11,998 nt of DNA from NCBI GenBank assembly GCA_018674605.1, contig JABGZU010000093.1, forward strand, positions 1-11,998, in the 5' to 3' direction. The notes under the pieces were generated by a model. The model saw only the letters and a list, made by a program, of their open reading frames with translations. It did not search any database and was not told the origin of the DNA. The number at the start of each line of letters is the position of its first letter. The first letter of the stretch is position 1. The DNA is from Candidatus Nitrosopumilus sp. GTDB lineage: Archaea; Thermoproteota; Nitrososphaeria; Nitrososphaerales; Nitrosopumilaceae. This document shows positions 5,465-11,998 of this stretch, in pieces. The position numbers and the translations under genes were made by a program.

Positions 5465-7633
5465 TTAACCGTAAAATGCTTTCTCTTCTGTCTTGGGTAC
5501 TACATTAGATATACTTTCTCTTATGGTATTATACCATTGATCTACTTCTTTAGTGATTGATGGTTTAACTTGTTTTAAACTAGTTGCAAAATCATTACTA
5601 GATATTTTTGATGATTGATTTCTCATTGCATGTACCGCTGCTTCTCTACACAATGCTGTTAAATCTGCACCTGTGTAATTTTGTGTTGCAACTGCAATCT
5701 CTTGTAATTTTACATCATTTGATAATGGCATTTTTTTTGTTAGAATTTTAATAATTTCCAAACGTCCTTTTTCATCTGGAGGTGAAACATACAAAACTAG
5801 ATCTAATCTACCTGCCCTTAATAGTGCATTATCTATGATGTCTGGTCTATTTGTAATTCCAATTACTGCAACTCGTGATGATGTACTTTCTTCTATTTCT
5901 GTTAATAATTGACTCAGAATTGTTTCACTTGTCTTTCCTTCATTTGATCTAAATTTAGCTAATGCATCTAATTCATCAAAAATTACTACACATGGTGATG
6001 ATGCTTTTGCTTTTCTAAATATTTCTCTTAATGCTTTTTCTGATTCCCCCATCCATTTAGAAAGAATTTCTGGACCTCTAACTAAAATCATATTTGCTCC
6101 TGTTTCTGTTGCAACTGCTCTTCCAAGTAATGTTTTTCCACATCCTGGTGGGCCATAAAGTAAAGCTCCTTTTGGTGGTTTGATTCCCATTTTTGTAAAT
6201 TTACTTGGTTCTTTTATTGCTGTGATTAAATTTTCTGTTAATCCTTTTTTCACTTCGTCTAATCCTCCTACATCTTGCCACCACACTTTTGGTCTTTCTA
6301 CATAAAATTCCCTCATTGCAGTAGGGACTACTTCATGCATCGCATCGTAAAAATCAATTAATTTAATTTGCATTGATTGTAAAATTTCTGATGAAATTTT
6401 TTCTGTTTCTAGATCAATTTCTGGCAAATACCTTCTGATTGATTTCATAGCAGCTTCTCTACATAGTGATTTAATGTCTGCCCCTGTGTATCCGTGTAAT
6501 TCTAATGATAATTCTTTTAGATCTATATCTTTACTAGTTGGCATTCCTCGTGTATGGATTTGTAAAATTTCTAATCTTTCATCTTCATTTGGTACTGTAA
6601 TTTCAAATTCTCTGTCAAATCTTCCTGGTCTTCTGAGAGCTGGATCTACACTGTCTGGTCTGTTGGTTGCCCCCAATACTATGACATTTCCTCTATCTGT
6701 TAACCCATCCATTAATGCTAGTAATTGTGCCACAACTCTTTTCTCAACATCTCCGTTAACTTCTTCTCTTTTTGGTGCAATTGCATCAATTTCATCAATA
6801 AAAATAATGCTTGGTGATTTGTCTTTTGCTTCTTTGAATATGTCTCTTAGTTTAGCTTCTGTTTCACCATAATATTTATTCATAATTTCTGGACCATTAA
6901 TGGAAAACATGTTAGCTTCTGATTCACTTGCAAGAACTTTTGCAAGTAATGTTTTTCCACATCCTGGTGGACCATAAAGTAAAATTCCTCCATGTGATTC
7001 AATTCCTAATCTTGAAAATAATTCTGGATGTCTTAGTGGTAACTCTACAATTTCTCTCATTGCTTTTGTTTTTTCTTTTAATCCTCCCACCTCTTCATAT
7101 GTCACTCTGATTTTTCTATCGATGGATGTTTCTGTTGAAATATTCATTTCTGTTGTTTTGTCCATTTTGATTACTCCTTTTGGTACTGTTTTTGTTATTT
7201 TGAAATCCATGGAATTTCCTAAAATCATTACAGAAATTTCGTCCTCATATGTAACTGGCAATCCTTTTAGTCTATTTTTCACAAAATCTGTAAATTCATT
7301 GTCTATTGTTATTGAATCACTAACTGGTGTCAGTGTTATTGTTTTTGCAATTTTTGTTGTTACTTTTTTTATTTTTATGATATCATTTAGTGTATTTCCT
7401 ACATTCTTTCTTGTTTGTCCATCAATTCTAATTATGTCTGGAAATTTTTCATCTTCATCTGCTGGCCAAATAACTGCACAACTTGTTCTTGAACCTATAA
7501 TTTCAACAATGTCTCCTGATACAACTTTTAGAAAATTCATTGCTTCTGGACTTACTCTTGCACGTTTTTTGCCTATGTCCCTTTGTTTTGCTTCACCAAT
7601 TCTCATTTGCAAAGGCTCTTCTTTGCGGACCAA
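5465..7633 (-). CDS. Cdc48/p97-type AAA+ ATPase (VAT homologue)
   Basis: This hexameric unfoldase pulls proteins apart with ATP. An N-domain (about 10-165) is followed by two AAA modules. D1 has Walker A GPPGCGKT (221-228), Walker B IIFIDE (276-281) and the Arg-finger region NRPDSVDPALRRPGRFDRE (324-342). D2 has Walker A GPPGCGKT (494-501), Walker B VVIFDE (549-554) and NRPDIIDNALLRAGRLD (595-611). All catalytic residues are intact in both rings. The last three residues, FYG, fit a HbYX proteasome-docking tail. At 722 aa it is a normal archaeal size. The listed start is TTG at 7633; an ATG at residue 10 (7606) just before the conserved RIGEAKQRDIG is a real alternative. It sits 23 bases after aEF-1beta and 2 bases before the winged-helix gene. 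Confidence 0.93.
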   Translation of the reverse strand: MVRKEEPLQMRIGEAKQRDIGKKRARVSPEAMNFLKVVSGDIVEIIGSRTSCAVIWPADEDEKFPDIIRIDGQTRKNVGNTLNDIIKIKKVTTKIAKTITLTPVSDSITIDNEFTDFVKNRLKGLPVTYEDEISVMILGNSMDFKITKTVPKGVIKMDKTTEMNISTETSIDRKIRVTYEEVGGLKEKTKAMREIVELPLRHPELFSRLGIESHGGILLYGPPGCGKTLLAKVLASESEANMFSINGPEIMNKYYGETEAKLRDIFKEAKDKSPSIIFIDEIDAIAPKREEVNGDVEKRVVAQLLALMDGLTDRGNVIVLGATNRPDSVDPALRRPGRFDREFEITVPNEDERLEILQIHTRGMPTSKDIDLKELSLELHGYTGADIKSLCREAAMKSIRRYLPEIDLETEKISSEILQSMQIKLIDFYDAMHEVVPTAMREFYVERPKVWWQDVGGLDEVKKGLTENLITAIKEPSKFTKMGIKPPKGALLYGPPGCGKTLLGRAVATETGANMILVRGPEILSKWMGESEKALREIFRKAKASSPCVVIFDELDALAKFRSNEGKTSETILSQLLTEIEESTSSRVAVIGITNRPDIIDNALLRAGRLDLVLYVSPPDEKGRLEIIKILTKKMPLSNDVKLQEIAVATQNYTGADLTALCREAAVHAMRNQSSKISSNDFATSLKQVKPSITKEVDQWYNTIRESISNVVPKTEEKAFYG

Positions 7634-7656
7634 AAAATCACTTACTTCCTGTTAAT

Positions 7657-7923
7657 TTAATTACGGCTCATACTGAGAACTTCAAATTCACTAACACCGT
7701 CAACAGCTCTTACGGTGTCTTCTAATGAATCCATTTGTCCTTCTCTATCTTCTAATACAAATTCAGCTTTAACACATTCTAAACCAAAAGCTAATGGTTC
7801 TTTTGCATGACGTTTCATAATGATTCCTTCTTTTAGTGATGATTTGATAGATTCAGCTAATTTATCTAAATTCACTTCCATTCCTGTTGGGAGGATTTTT
7901 GTTATCAATACTATGTCAGTCAT
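7657..7923 (-). CDS. Translation elongation factor aEF-1beta
   Basis: The 88-aa protein is the archaeal guanine-nucleotide exchange factor for EF-1alpha, acting in the cytosol during translation elongation. It matches the bare EF-1B catalytic domain: an opening strand (IVLITKILPTGMEVNLDKL), the Lys/Glu-rich middle with HAKEPLAFGLECVKAEFVLED, and the conserved end EDTVRAVDGVSEFEVLSMSR. The length equals that of other archaeal members. The ATG at 7923 lies 5 bases after the stop of the zinc-ribbon gene, a neighbour arrangement conserved across archaea. It is in the middle of the operon that ends in cdc48. Confidence 0.92.
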   Translation of the reverse strand: MTDIVLITKILPTGMEVNLDKLAESIKSSLKEGIIMKRHAKEPLAFGLECVKAEFVLEDREGQMDSLEDTVRAVDGVSEFEVLSMSRN

Positions 7924-7928
7924 TTTGT

Positions 7929-8132
7929 TTAAGGTCCTTGAAAATTACATGAAGAACAAGTATAGTTTCTTGCTGCCTCTCTGCAACTTTCACATCTCCA
8001 AACAAGATCTACCCCACAATCTGGACAGTTGAATTTTACACATTTGTCATTAGGCATAATTGCTCTATGACAGCAACTGCATGTTGGTAATGATATGGTA
8101 GATGACATGCTCAAATTTTCTGTAAACATCAT
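7929..8132 (-). CDS. Four-CxxC zinc-ribbon protein (HVO_2753 type)
   Basis: Four Cys pairs are visible: Cys18/Cys21, Cys36/Cys39 (NCPDCG), Cys47/Cys50 (WRCESCR) and Cys59/Cys62 (YTCSSCNF), with the typical C-terminal NFQGP. The pattern C..C, CPDCG, C..CR, Y.C..C.F.GP is that of the small archaeal zinc-finger family whose Haloferax member HVO_2753 affects swarming and biofilm formation; that family is also encoded next to aEF-1beta. Two zinc ions are probably bound. The listed start is the first of two adjacent ATGs (8132). The ATG at 8108 (residue 9) would give 59 aa, closer to the haloarchaeal length. The molecular role is unknown; its place beside a translation factor hints at RNA or ribosome work. 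Confidence 0.85.
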   Translation of the reverse strand: MMFTENLSMSSTISLPTCSCCHRAIMPNDKCVKFNCPDCGVDLVWRCESCREAARNYTCSSCNFQGP

Positions 8133-8161
8133 TTATACCTTCCTTAGATTTTGTATTTCTC

Positions 8162-9298
8162 TTAACTTAATATTTTTTTGAGTTCTCCGCTGATTAACGC
8201 TTGAGCTGTTTTTATCGAACCTTTCATTCCTAATAATTTTATTATTGAACTTGTATGAAAATCAAAATCATCCTTTTCTGAAATTTCTTTAATAATTTCT
8301 GGAGTTATTGATTCAAATAACTTATTGATTGTTTGGTTGGTTATTCTTTCTAATATTTTTCTAGCAAGTAATTGTTTTTCAAATTCTTTTCCAAATCTAT
8401 CCATCCATCTTTTTTGATAGTTTTGAAGATCTGATATTTCATTTGTCTTCAAAAATTTACATATGGCTTGTCCTGCGTACACTCCTCCCATTCCACTTGT
8501 AAAAATCCCTCCAGCTGTAGTTGGTTTTGCTTGTCCTGCTGCATCCCCTATGATTACTGTTTTACCTTCTACGAATTTTTCAATTGGACCTTTAATCCAA
8601 ATGGGTGCAAATATTTTTCTAATTGTTGAAAATTGTCCTTTTTCTTTAAGAAATTCATCTAATGTTTCTGCTACGTTAATTCCTTTTCCTGCTATACCTA
8701 TTTTCCCTTTCCCTTCATTAGATGGAATTATCCATGCAAAAAATCCTGGATATTTTTCTTGATCAAAAATTACTTCTACTTTCCCTTTTTTTATCCAATT
8801 TGCATAAATTTCATATTGTGCTGATGATAATATGCCTGTTCGATCTTTCTGAATTAATGATGATACTCCTCTAGCATCAACAAAAATTTTACATTCCACT
8901 TTACCTTCATTAGTTCTTATTCCAGTATCTGTAATTTCTTGAAAACTTGTTCTGACTTTTATCCCTGCTCCATTCTTTTGAGCTTGAAATGCAATTTGTT
9001 TATCTAATTCTCTTCTGCTAATTTCTACCACTTTTTGTTTTTTTGAATTAATTGTAAACTTATTTCCATTTGGAGATGTAATTTCTGCAGACTCTATCAT
9101 ATGATCAAAAGTTTTTCTAAATGGAATTATTCCTAATTCTTCTAAACCTGCAATACTGACTAGTCCTCCACAATGTTCTGGTGTCCCTATTTCATAATCT
9201 TCTTCAATTACTAATACTGAAAATCCTTTTGCAGATATTTCTCTTGCACATAATAAACCTGCAACGCTTCCCCCTGCAATTGTTACATCATAGTACAT
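8162..9298 (-). CDS. Geranylgeranyl reductase family FAD protein
   Basis: This flavoprotein belongs to the family that saturates the isoprenoid chains of archaeal membrane lipids (digeranylgeranylglycerophospholipid reductase). The FAD-binding start is AGGSVAG (8-14), a G-G-x-x-x-G variant of the Rossmann motif, with acidic Glu32 at the end of the second strand. A CGGLVS motif follows (43-48), typical of the family and near the isoalloxazine. The second FAD motif is VIIGDAAGQAKPTTAGGI (248-265). At 378 aa it is close to the usual length. The start is ATG at 9298, right where the Rossmann strand begins. It is the first gene of the five-gene operon and shares a 45-bp divergent promoter with pth2. 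Related enzymes act on chlorophyll or quinone side chains, so the lipid substrate is inferred. Confidence 0.87.
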   Translation of the reverse strand: MYYDVTIAGGSVAGLLCAREISAKGFSVLVIEEDYEIGTPEHCGGLVSIAGLEELGIIPFRKTFDHMIESAEITSPNGNKFTINSKKQKVVEISRRELDKQIAFQAQKNGAGIKVRTSFQEITDTGIRTNEGKVECKIFVDARGVSSLIQKDRTGILSSAQYEIYANWIKKGKVEVIFDQEKYPGFFAWIIPSNEGKGKIGIAGKGINVAETLDEFLKEKGQFSTIRKIFAPIWIKGPIEKFVEGKTVIIGDAAGQAKPTTAGGIFTSGMGGVYAGQAICKFLKTNEISDLQNYQKRWMDRFGKEFEKQLLARKILERITNQTINKLFESITPEIIKEISEKDDFDFHTSSIIKLLGMKGSIKTAQALISGELKKILS

Positions 9299-9316
9299 AG
9301 ATTTTGGTTCTTTGTC

Positions 9317-9328
9317 AATTATTTAATT
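9317..9328. promoter_or_regulatory. Shared central AT box of the GGR/pth2 divergent promoter
   Basis: AATTATTTAATT lies in the middle of a 45-bp gap, about 22 bp from the pth2 GTG and about 25 bp from the reductase ATG. Read in either direction it resembles an archaeal TATA box, so one element may serve both leaderless transcripts. Confidence 0.45.
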
Positions 9329-9343
9329 CAAAAGTTTTTCATT

Positions 9344-9718
9344 GTGCCTATTTTTGGTAATGTTGTGGGAGACATCAAACAGGTAATAGTTGTTAGAACT
9401 GATCTTGGTATGGGCAAGGGTAAGATTGCAGCTCAAGTTGGTCATGCTTGTGTTCTTGGTGCTGAACATGTTAGAAAATCTCTCCCTGAATGGTGGTCTG
9501 AATGGTGGGGTGGTCAAGAAAAAGTAGTTGTGAAAGTTTCAGGAATTAAAGAATTACAGGAAATAAAAAGACATGCTATTGATTTGAATCTTCCTTGGTC
9601 TGAAGTTTCTGATGCTGGACATACTCAATTAGCTCCTGGCACTACTACTTGCATATCAATTGGACCTGCACCTGAAAATTTAATTGATAAAATTACTGGT
9701 GATTTAAAATTACTATAA
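9344..9718 (+). CDS. pth2: Peptidyl-tRNA hydrolase, archaeal/eukaryal type (Pth2)
   Basis: Pth2 releases tRNA from peptidyl-tRNAs that drop off the ribosome. The hallmark segment KQVIVVRTDLGMGKGKIAAQ (13-32) is followed by VGHACVLGAE. Later come the WSEVSDAGHTQLAPGTTTCISIGPAP region (85-110) and a C-terminal ITGDLKLL. The family's conserved active-site Lys (in GKGK), Gln and Asp (SDAG) are all present. At 124 aa it is slightly longer than usual. The listed start is GTG at 9344; a GTG at 9365 (residue 8) would give a more typical N-terminus and cannot be excluded. It reads away from the reductase operon. In many archaea pth2 is followed directly by truD; here a secreted-protein gene lies between them. 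Confidence 0.92.
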   Translation: MPIFGNVVGDIKQVIVVRTDLGMGKGKIAAQVGHACVLGAEHVRKSLPEWWSEWWGGQEKVVVKVSGIKELQEIKRHAIDLNLPWSEVSDAGHTQLAPGTTTCISIGPAPENLIDKITGDLKLL

Positions 9719-9731
9719 CTAACTGGGAATA

Positions 9732-9739
9732 AGATATAA
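9732..9739 (+). promoter_or_regulatory. TATA-like box for the beta-propeller gene
   Basis: AGATATAA is centred about 27 bp before the ATG at 9763, so the propeller gene probably has its own leaderless promoter in the 44-bp gap after pth2. A T6 run (9752-9757) in the same gap could also slow read-through. Confidence 0.45.
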
Positions 9740-9762
9740 CAAGGATCTATATTTTTTATTCT

Positions 9763-11364
9763 ATGAAGAAAAAAGGTGTATTTGTTACTATTTTCTTTGG
9801 TGCAATTTTACTTTCTTCTACTATTGCAATTGCAATTCCTGGCATGGAGCCTGAAGTAGATACTCCTGATGTAACTATTACTGGAACGCCTGCTGATAAT
9901 TTTCCTGATGATCAAAGGACTCAATTTTGTAGTTCTGATACTGATGCCAAATCTACTGATTTTGTTAAAGAATATGTTATTCCTACAGAATGTACAAACC
10001 CCTTAGCAATTGTATCTGATTATGATGGTAATGTCTGGTTTACTGAAACAAATACTGGTAATCTTGCAAAATTTGATCCTATTAGTGAAACATTTACTGA
10101 ATATGAAAACCCAACATGGCCTCCTGGTGGCCGTTCAATGATGTGGGGAATTGATTATGCCCCTGATGGTTCAGTTTGGTTTACTGATGAAACCTATGAT
10201 TCTATATGGAAATTTTCTACTCTTGATGAACAATATGATCGATTATCTTATCCTTCTGATGATAATTCTTTACCTCAAAAATTAAGAATTGAAGGATCTC
10301 AAATTATCATTAATGATTTTACTGGAAACAAACTAACTATTTTGGATGTCAGTTTATCTGATGCTGAAGTAAATTATCTTAGTATTCCTTCTGCAATTGA
10401 TGATTCGGTAACTGCTGATTTTGCATTAGATGAAAATGATAACATTTGGTATACCAATTGGTTATTCCAACAAGGTGGATTTTTAGTAAAGTTTAATCAA
10501 AATGATTATCGTAATGCTGTGTCTAATTCTGGTGAACAATTTTTACCCTTAGTTGATTTTATTAATGCTTATGCCCTCCCTGTACAATTACTTACTCCAA
10601 ACGGCATCACTTTTTCTGATGATGGCCTTCTTTGGATAGCTGATACGACTTCATCATCATTTTTTAGTTTTAATTCTTCATCTGAAAAATTTATTCAATA
10701 TGTCACTGCAGATCCTATGTTTGGGACATATGGAAACCAAACAGGTGTAATTCAATCTCCTATTTCTAGACCTTATTGGATTGAAAATGATGATCAGGGA
10801 CGACTTGTGTTTAATGAGCAAACTGCAAATAATATTTCTGTTATGAATCCTACAACTCAATCTCTTGTGGAATACCATGTACCTTCAAAAAATCCTAATT
10901 GGGGAGATTGTGATTCTGGATTTGAAGTTTTAGATGACTGCGGAATTGCACAAATCTTTGATTTTACAATACATGGTGAAAAAATTTGGTTTACTGAATG
11001 GGTTGAAAATAAAATTGGTGTTGTAGATACTTCTGTACCACTACCAGTTGAAATTCAACTTGAATCTAATTCTATATCATTGAATTCTGGTGAAACAAAA
11101 CAATTCCACTTTGTAATATCTACTTCATCAATTGATACCTCTTTAGATTCTCTGCTGGTACTTTCCACTACTCATGATTTTTTGAATTTGGAATTAATTC
11201 ATGATTCAACAGAATCTTTTCAACTTGAATCTGATTCCCAAATACCTATTCATTTGAAAATGTCTGCCACTGATGATGCCGTTTCTGGAACTTACAAAGT
11301 TTTACTTGGAATTCAATTACCTGATGTTTCAGTAAGTAAATTTGTAACCGTGACAATAGATTGA
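9763..11364 (+). CDS. Secreted Vgb-like beta-propeller protein
   Basis: A Sec signal peptide (residues 1-24, KKK then a hydrophobic core ending AIA) exports this 533-aa protein. Residues about 65-425 hold a beta-propeller of the virginiamycin B lyase/SMP-30 type. Repeats centre on GNVWFTE (89-95), GSVWFTD (136-142), DNIWYTN (226-232), GLLWIAD (288-294), GRLVFNE (346-352) and GEKIWFTE (405-412). A C-terminal Ig-like beta sandwich follows (428-533). Cys56/Cys77 and Cys383/Cys392 could form disulfides. There is no lipobox or C-terminal anchor. The blade repeats lack an evident His/Glu/His set of true streptogramin lyase, so antibiotic cleavage is unlikely; binding or an unknown extracellular hydrolysis is more plausible. 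Its TGA overlaps the TTG start of truD. Confidence 0.8.
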   Translation: MKKKGVFVTIFFGAILLSSTIAIAIPGMEPEVDTPDVTITGTPADNFPDDQRTQFCSSDTDAKSTDFVKEYVIPTECTNPLAIVSDYDGNVWFTETNTGNLAKFDPISETFTEYENPTWPPGGRSMMWGIDYAPDGSVWFTDETYDSIWKFSTLDEQYDRLSYPSDDNSLPQKLRIEGSQIIINDFTGNKLTILDVSLSDAEVNYLSIPSAIDDSVTADFALDENDNIWYTNWLFQQGGFLVKFNQNDYRNAVSNSGEQFLPLVDFINAYALPVQLLTPNGITFSDDGLLWIADTTSSSFFSFNSSSEKFIQYVTADPMFGTYGNQTGVIQSPISRPYWIENDDQGRLVFNEQTANNISVMNPTTQSLVEYHVPSKNPNWGDCDSGFEVLDDCGIAQIFDFTIHGEKIWFTEWVENKIGVVDTSVPLPVEIQLESNSISLNSGETKQFHFVISTSSIDTSLDSLLVLSTTHDFLNLELIHDSTESFQLESDSQIPIHLKMSATDDAVSGTYKVLLGIQLPDVSVSKFVTVTID

Positions 11365-11998
11365 TACCTGATATTGATTCTCAAATTGGAATCTCTTTGT
11401 ACACCACAAATTTTTCTGGTATTGGTGGAAAAATTAGAATAACTTCTGAAGATTTTGAAGTATCTGAATTAATTTCTAAACGTGCTCATAATTCTATTAC
11501 TGATCAAAGTGGTTATGCTGTTTACAAATTAAACAAGAAAAAAATTGATACTAATCATGCTTTATCTGGTATATTTCGAAAAACAGGCGTCCATCTCAAA
11601 GCTCTGGGATTAAAAGATGCATCTGCTGTAACTGAACAATTCGTTGGTTCTCCTCACAAAGGCAAACCTATTGATGATTTTTCTACAGACAAATACTCTC
11701 TTACTCGAATTGGATTTTCAAAAAAACCATTATCTAAAAAAGATATGATTGGTAATAATTTTAAAATACACATTTCTGATTGTTCTGATGATTTATCTTC
11801 ATTTACTGAACATAATCACGTTTTGAATTTTTATGGTTATCAAAGATTTGGCTCAAAACGACCTGTAACTCATTTAATTGGAAAAGCAATTTTGCATAGG
11901 GATTTTGATAAAGCCGTTGATCTAATTTTGTCTTTTACTTCTGGTTATGATTCAAAAGAAAATACAGAAATTCGTACAAAACTTTCTGATAAAGCAAA
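11361..11998 (+). CDS. truD: tRNA pseudouridine(13) synthase TruD (3' end outside window)
   Basis: TruD makes pseudouridine at tRNA position 13. The first 212 residues are in the window. The early ITSEDFEVSEL (27-37) is the family N-terminal strand. The catalytic motif GLKDASAVTEQFV (83-95) carries the nucleophile Asp86, and FYGYQRFGSKRP (157-168) is the conserved second motif. The frame is open to base 11998. The start is TTG at 11361, sharing TTGA with the stop of the propeller gene, a translational-coupling overlap; no ATG lies near the conserved N-terminus. The first internal ATG comes only at residue 129, far inside the domain, which supports the TTG. The catalytic insertion and C-terminus are not seen. 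Confidence 0.92.
   Translation, partial: MIPDIDSQIGISLYTTNFSGIGGKIRITSEDFEVSELISKRAHNSITDQSGYAVYKLNKKKIDTNHALSGIFRKTGVHLKALGLKDASAVTEQFVGSPHKGKPIDDFSTDKYSLTRIGFSKKPLSKKDMIGNNFKIHISDCSDDLSSFTEHNHVLNFYGYQRFGSKRPVTHLIGKAILHRDFDKAVDLILSFTSGYDSKENTEIRTKLSDKA

Noticed and set aside
6474..6872. Plus-strand 132-aa frame opposite the Cdc48 D1 module
   Set aside because: It is antisense to the intact Walker B and Arg-finger region and shows no recognisable protein features.
7122..7655. Plus-strand 177-aa frame opposite the Cdc48 N-domain
   Set aside because: Hydrophobic Ser/Phe/Ile-rich composition is what the reverse strand of a Lys/Asp/Glu-rich AT gene gives. Cdc48 on the other strand is certain.
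9323..9517. Minus-strand 64-aa frame across the pth2 start
   Set aside because: It overlaps the strongly conserved Pth2 coding region and the divergent promoter, and has no family match.
9763..11364. True virginiamycin B lyase (antibiotic resistance)
   Set aside because: Only the propeller repeats resemble Vgb. The protein is exported, has an extra C-terminal domain, and I see no lyase His/Glu/His set in the blades.
1..11998. CRISPR array, mobile element, toxin-antitoxin or phage-defence system
   Set aside because: No spaced repeats, transposase, integrase or terminal inverted repeats are visible. The RHH gene has no toxin-like partner beside it, and most genes are core archaeal functions.

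Overview
The window looks like a core-genome segment of a marine ammonia-oxidising archaeon (Nitrososphaerota/Thaumarchaeota, Nitrosopumilus-like). The DNA is AT-rich. It carries archaeal informational genes (aEF-1beta, Pth2, TruD, Cdc48, and a DUF359 dephospho-CoA kinase), an archaeal-lipid-type geranylgeranyl reductase, and a membrane protein with two plastocyanin-like copper domains next to haem O synthase. That copper-plus-haem combination is typical of this lineage. Start codons are often GTG or TTG, and several genes have an AT-rich TATA-like box about 25-30 bp before the start codon, as expected for leaderless archaeal mRNAs. The taxonomic call is inference from gene content, not from a marker alignment. 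I see no tRNA, rRNA, CRISPR, insertion sequence or prophage.

Layout. 1-1094 (+): the tail of an unidentified acidic-ended protein, the DUF359 GTP-dependent dephospho-CoA kinase, a very convincing box C/D guide sRNA that begins at the kinase stop codon, and a small SprT/YgjP-like zinc metalloprotease. 1261-2597 (-): four small genes, namely a Cys/His-rich 62-aa protein, a DUF2024 protein, a small one-helix membrane protein resembling DUF6356, and a ribbon-helix-helix regulator fused to an unrecognised Cys/His-containing domain. 2682-4168 (-): a two-gene operon of a five-helix membrane protein with two complete type-1 copper sites and a JAMM metalloprotease. Divergent from it is ctaB, 4263-5150 (+).

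5166-9298 (-) is a tight five-gene cluster transcribed from right to left: geranylgeranyl reductase, a four-CxxC zinc-ribbon protein (HVO_2753 type), aEF-1beta, a Cdc48/p97 AAA+ ATPase with a C-terminal HbYX-like tail, and a winged-helix protein. 9344-11998 (+) holds pth2, a secreted Vgb-like beta-propeller protein, and truD (cut by the window end). The truD start overlaps the propeller stop codon.

How the genes work together: ctaB supplies haem O for the terminal oxidase, and the cupredoxin protein probably carries electrons on the outer face of the membrane. Cdc48 (unfolding for the 20S proteasome) and the JAMM protease both belong to protein-turnover pathways but lie in separate operons. 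No stretch longer than 300 bases lacks a gene; the largest gaps are 1095-1260 (nothing recognised) and 566-716 (holds the sRNA and a promoter). The least expected items are the C/D sRNA, the cupredoxin-JAMM operon, the RHH fusion protein, and the secreted propeller gene placed between two RNA-processing genes.
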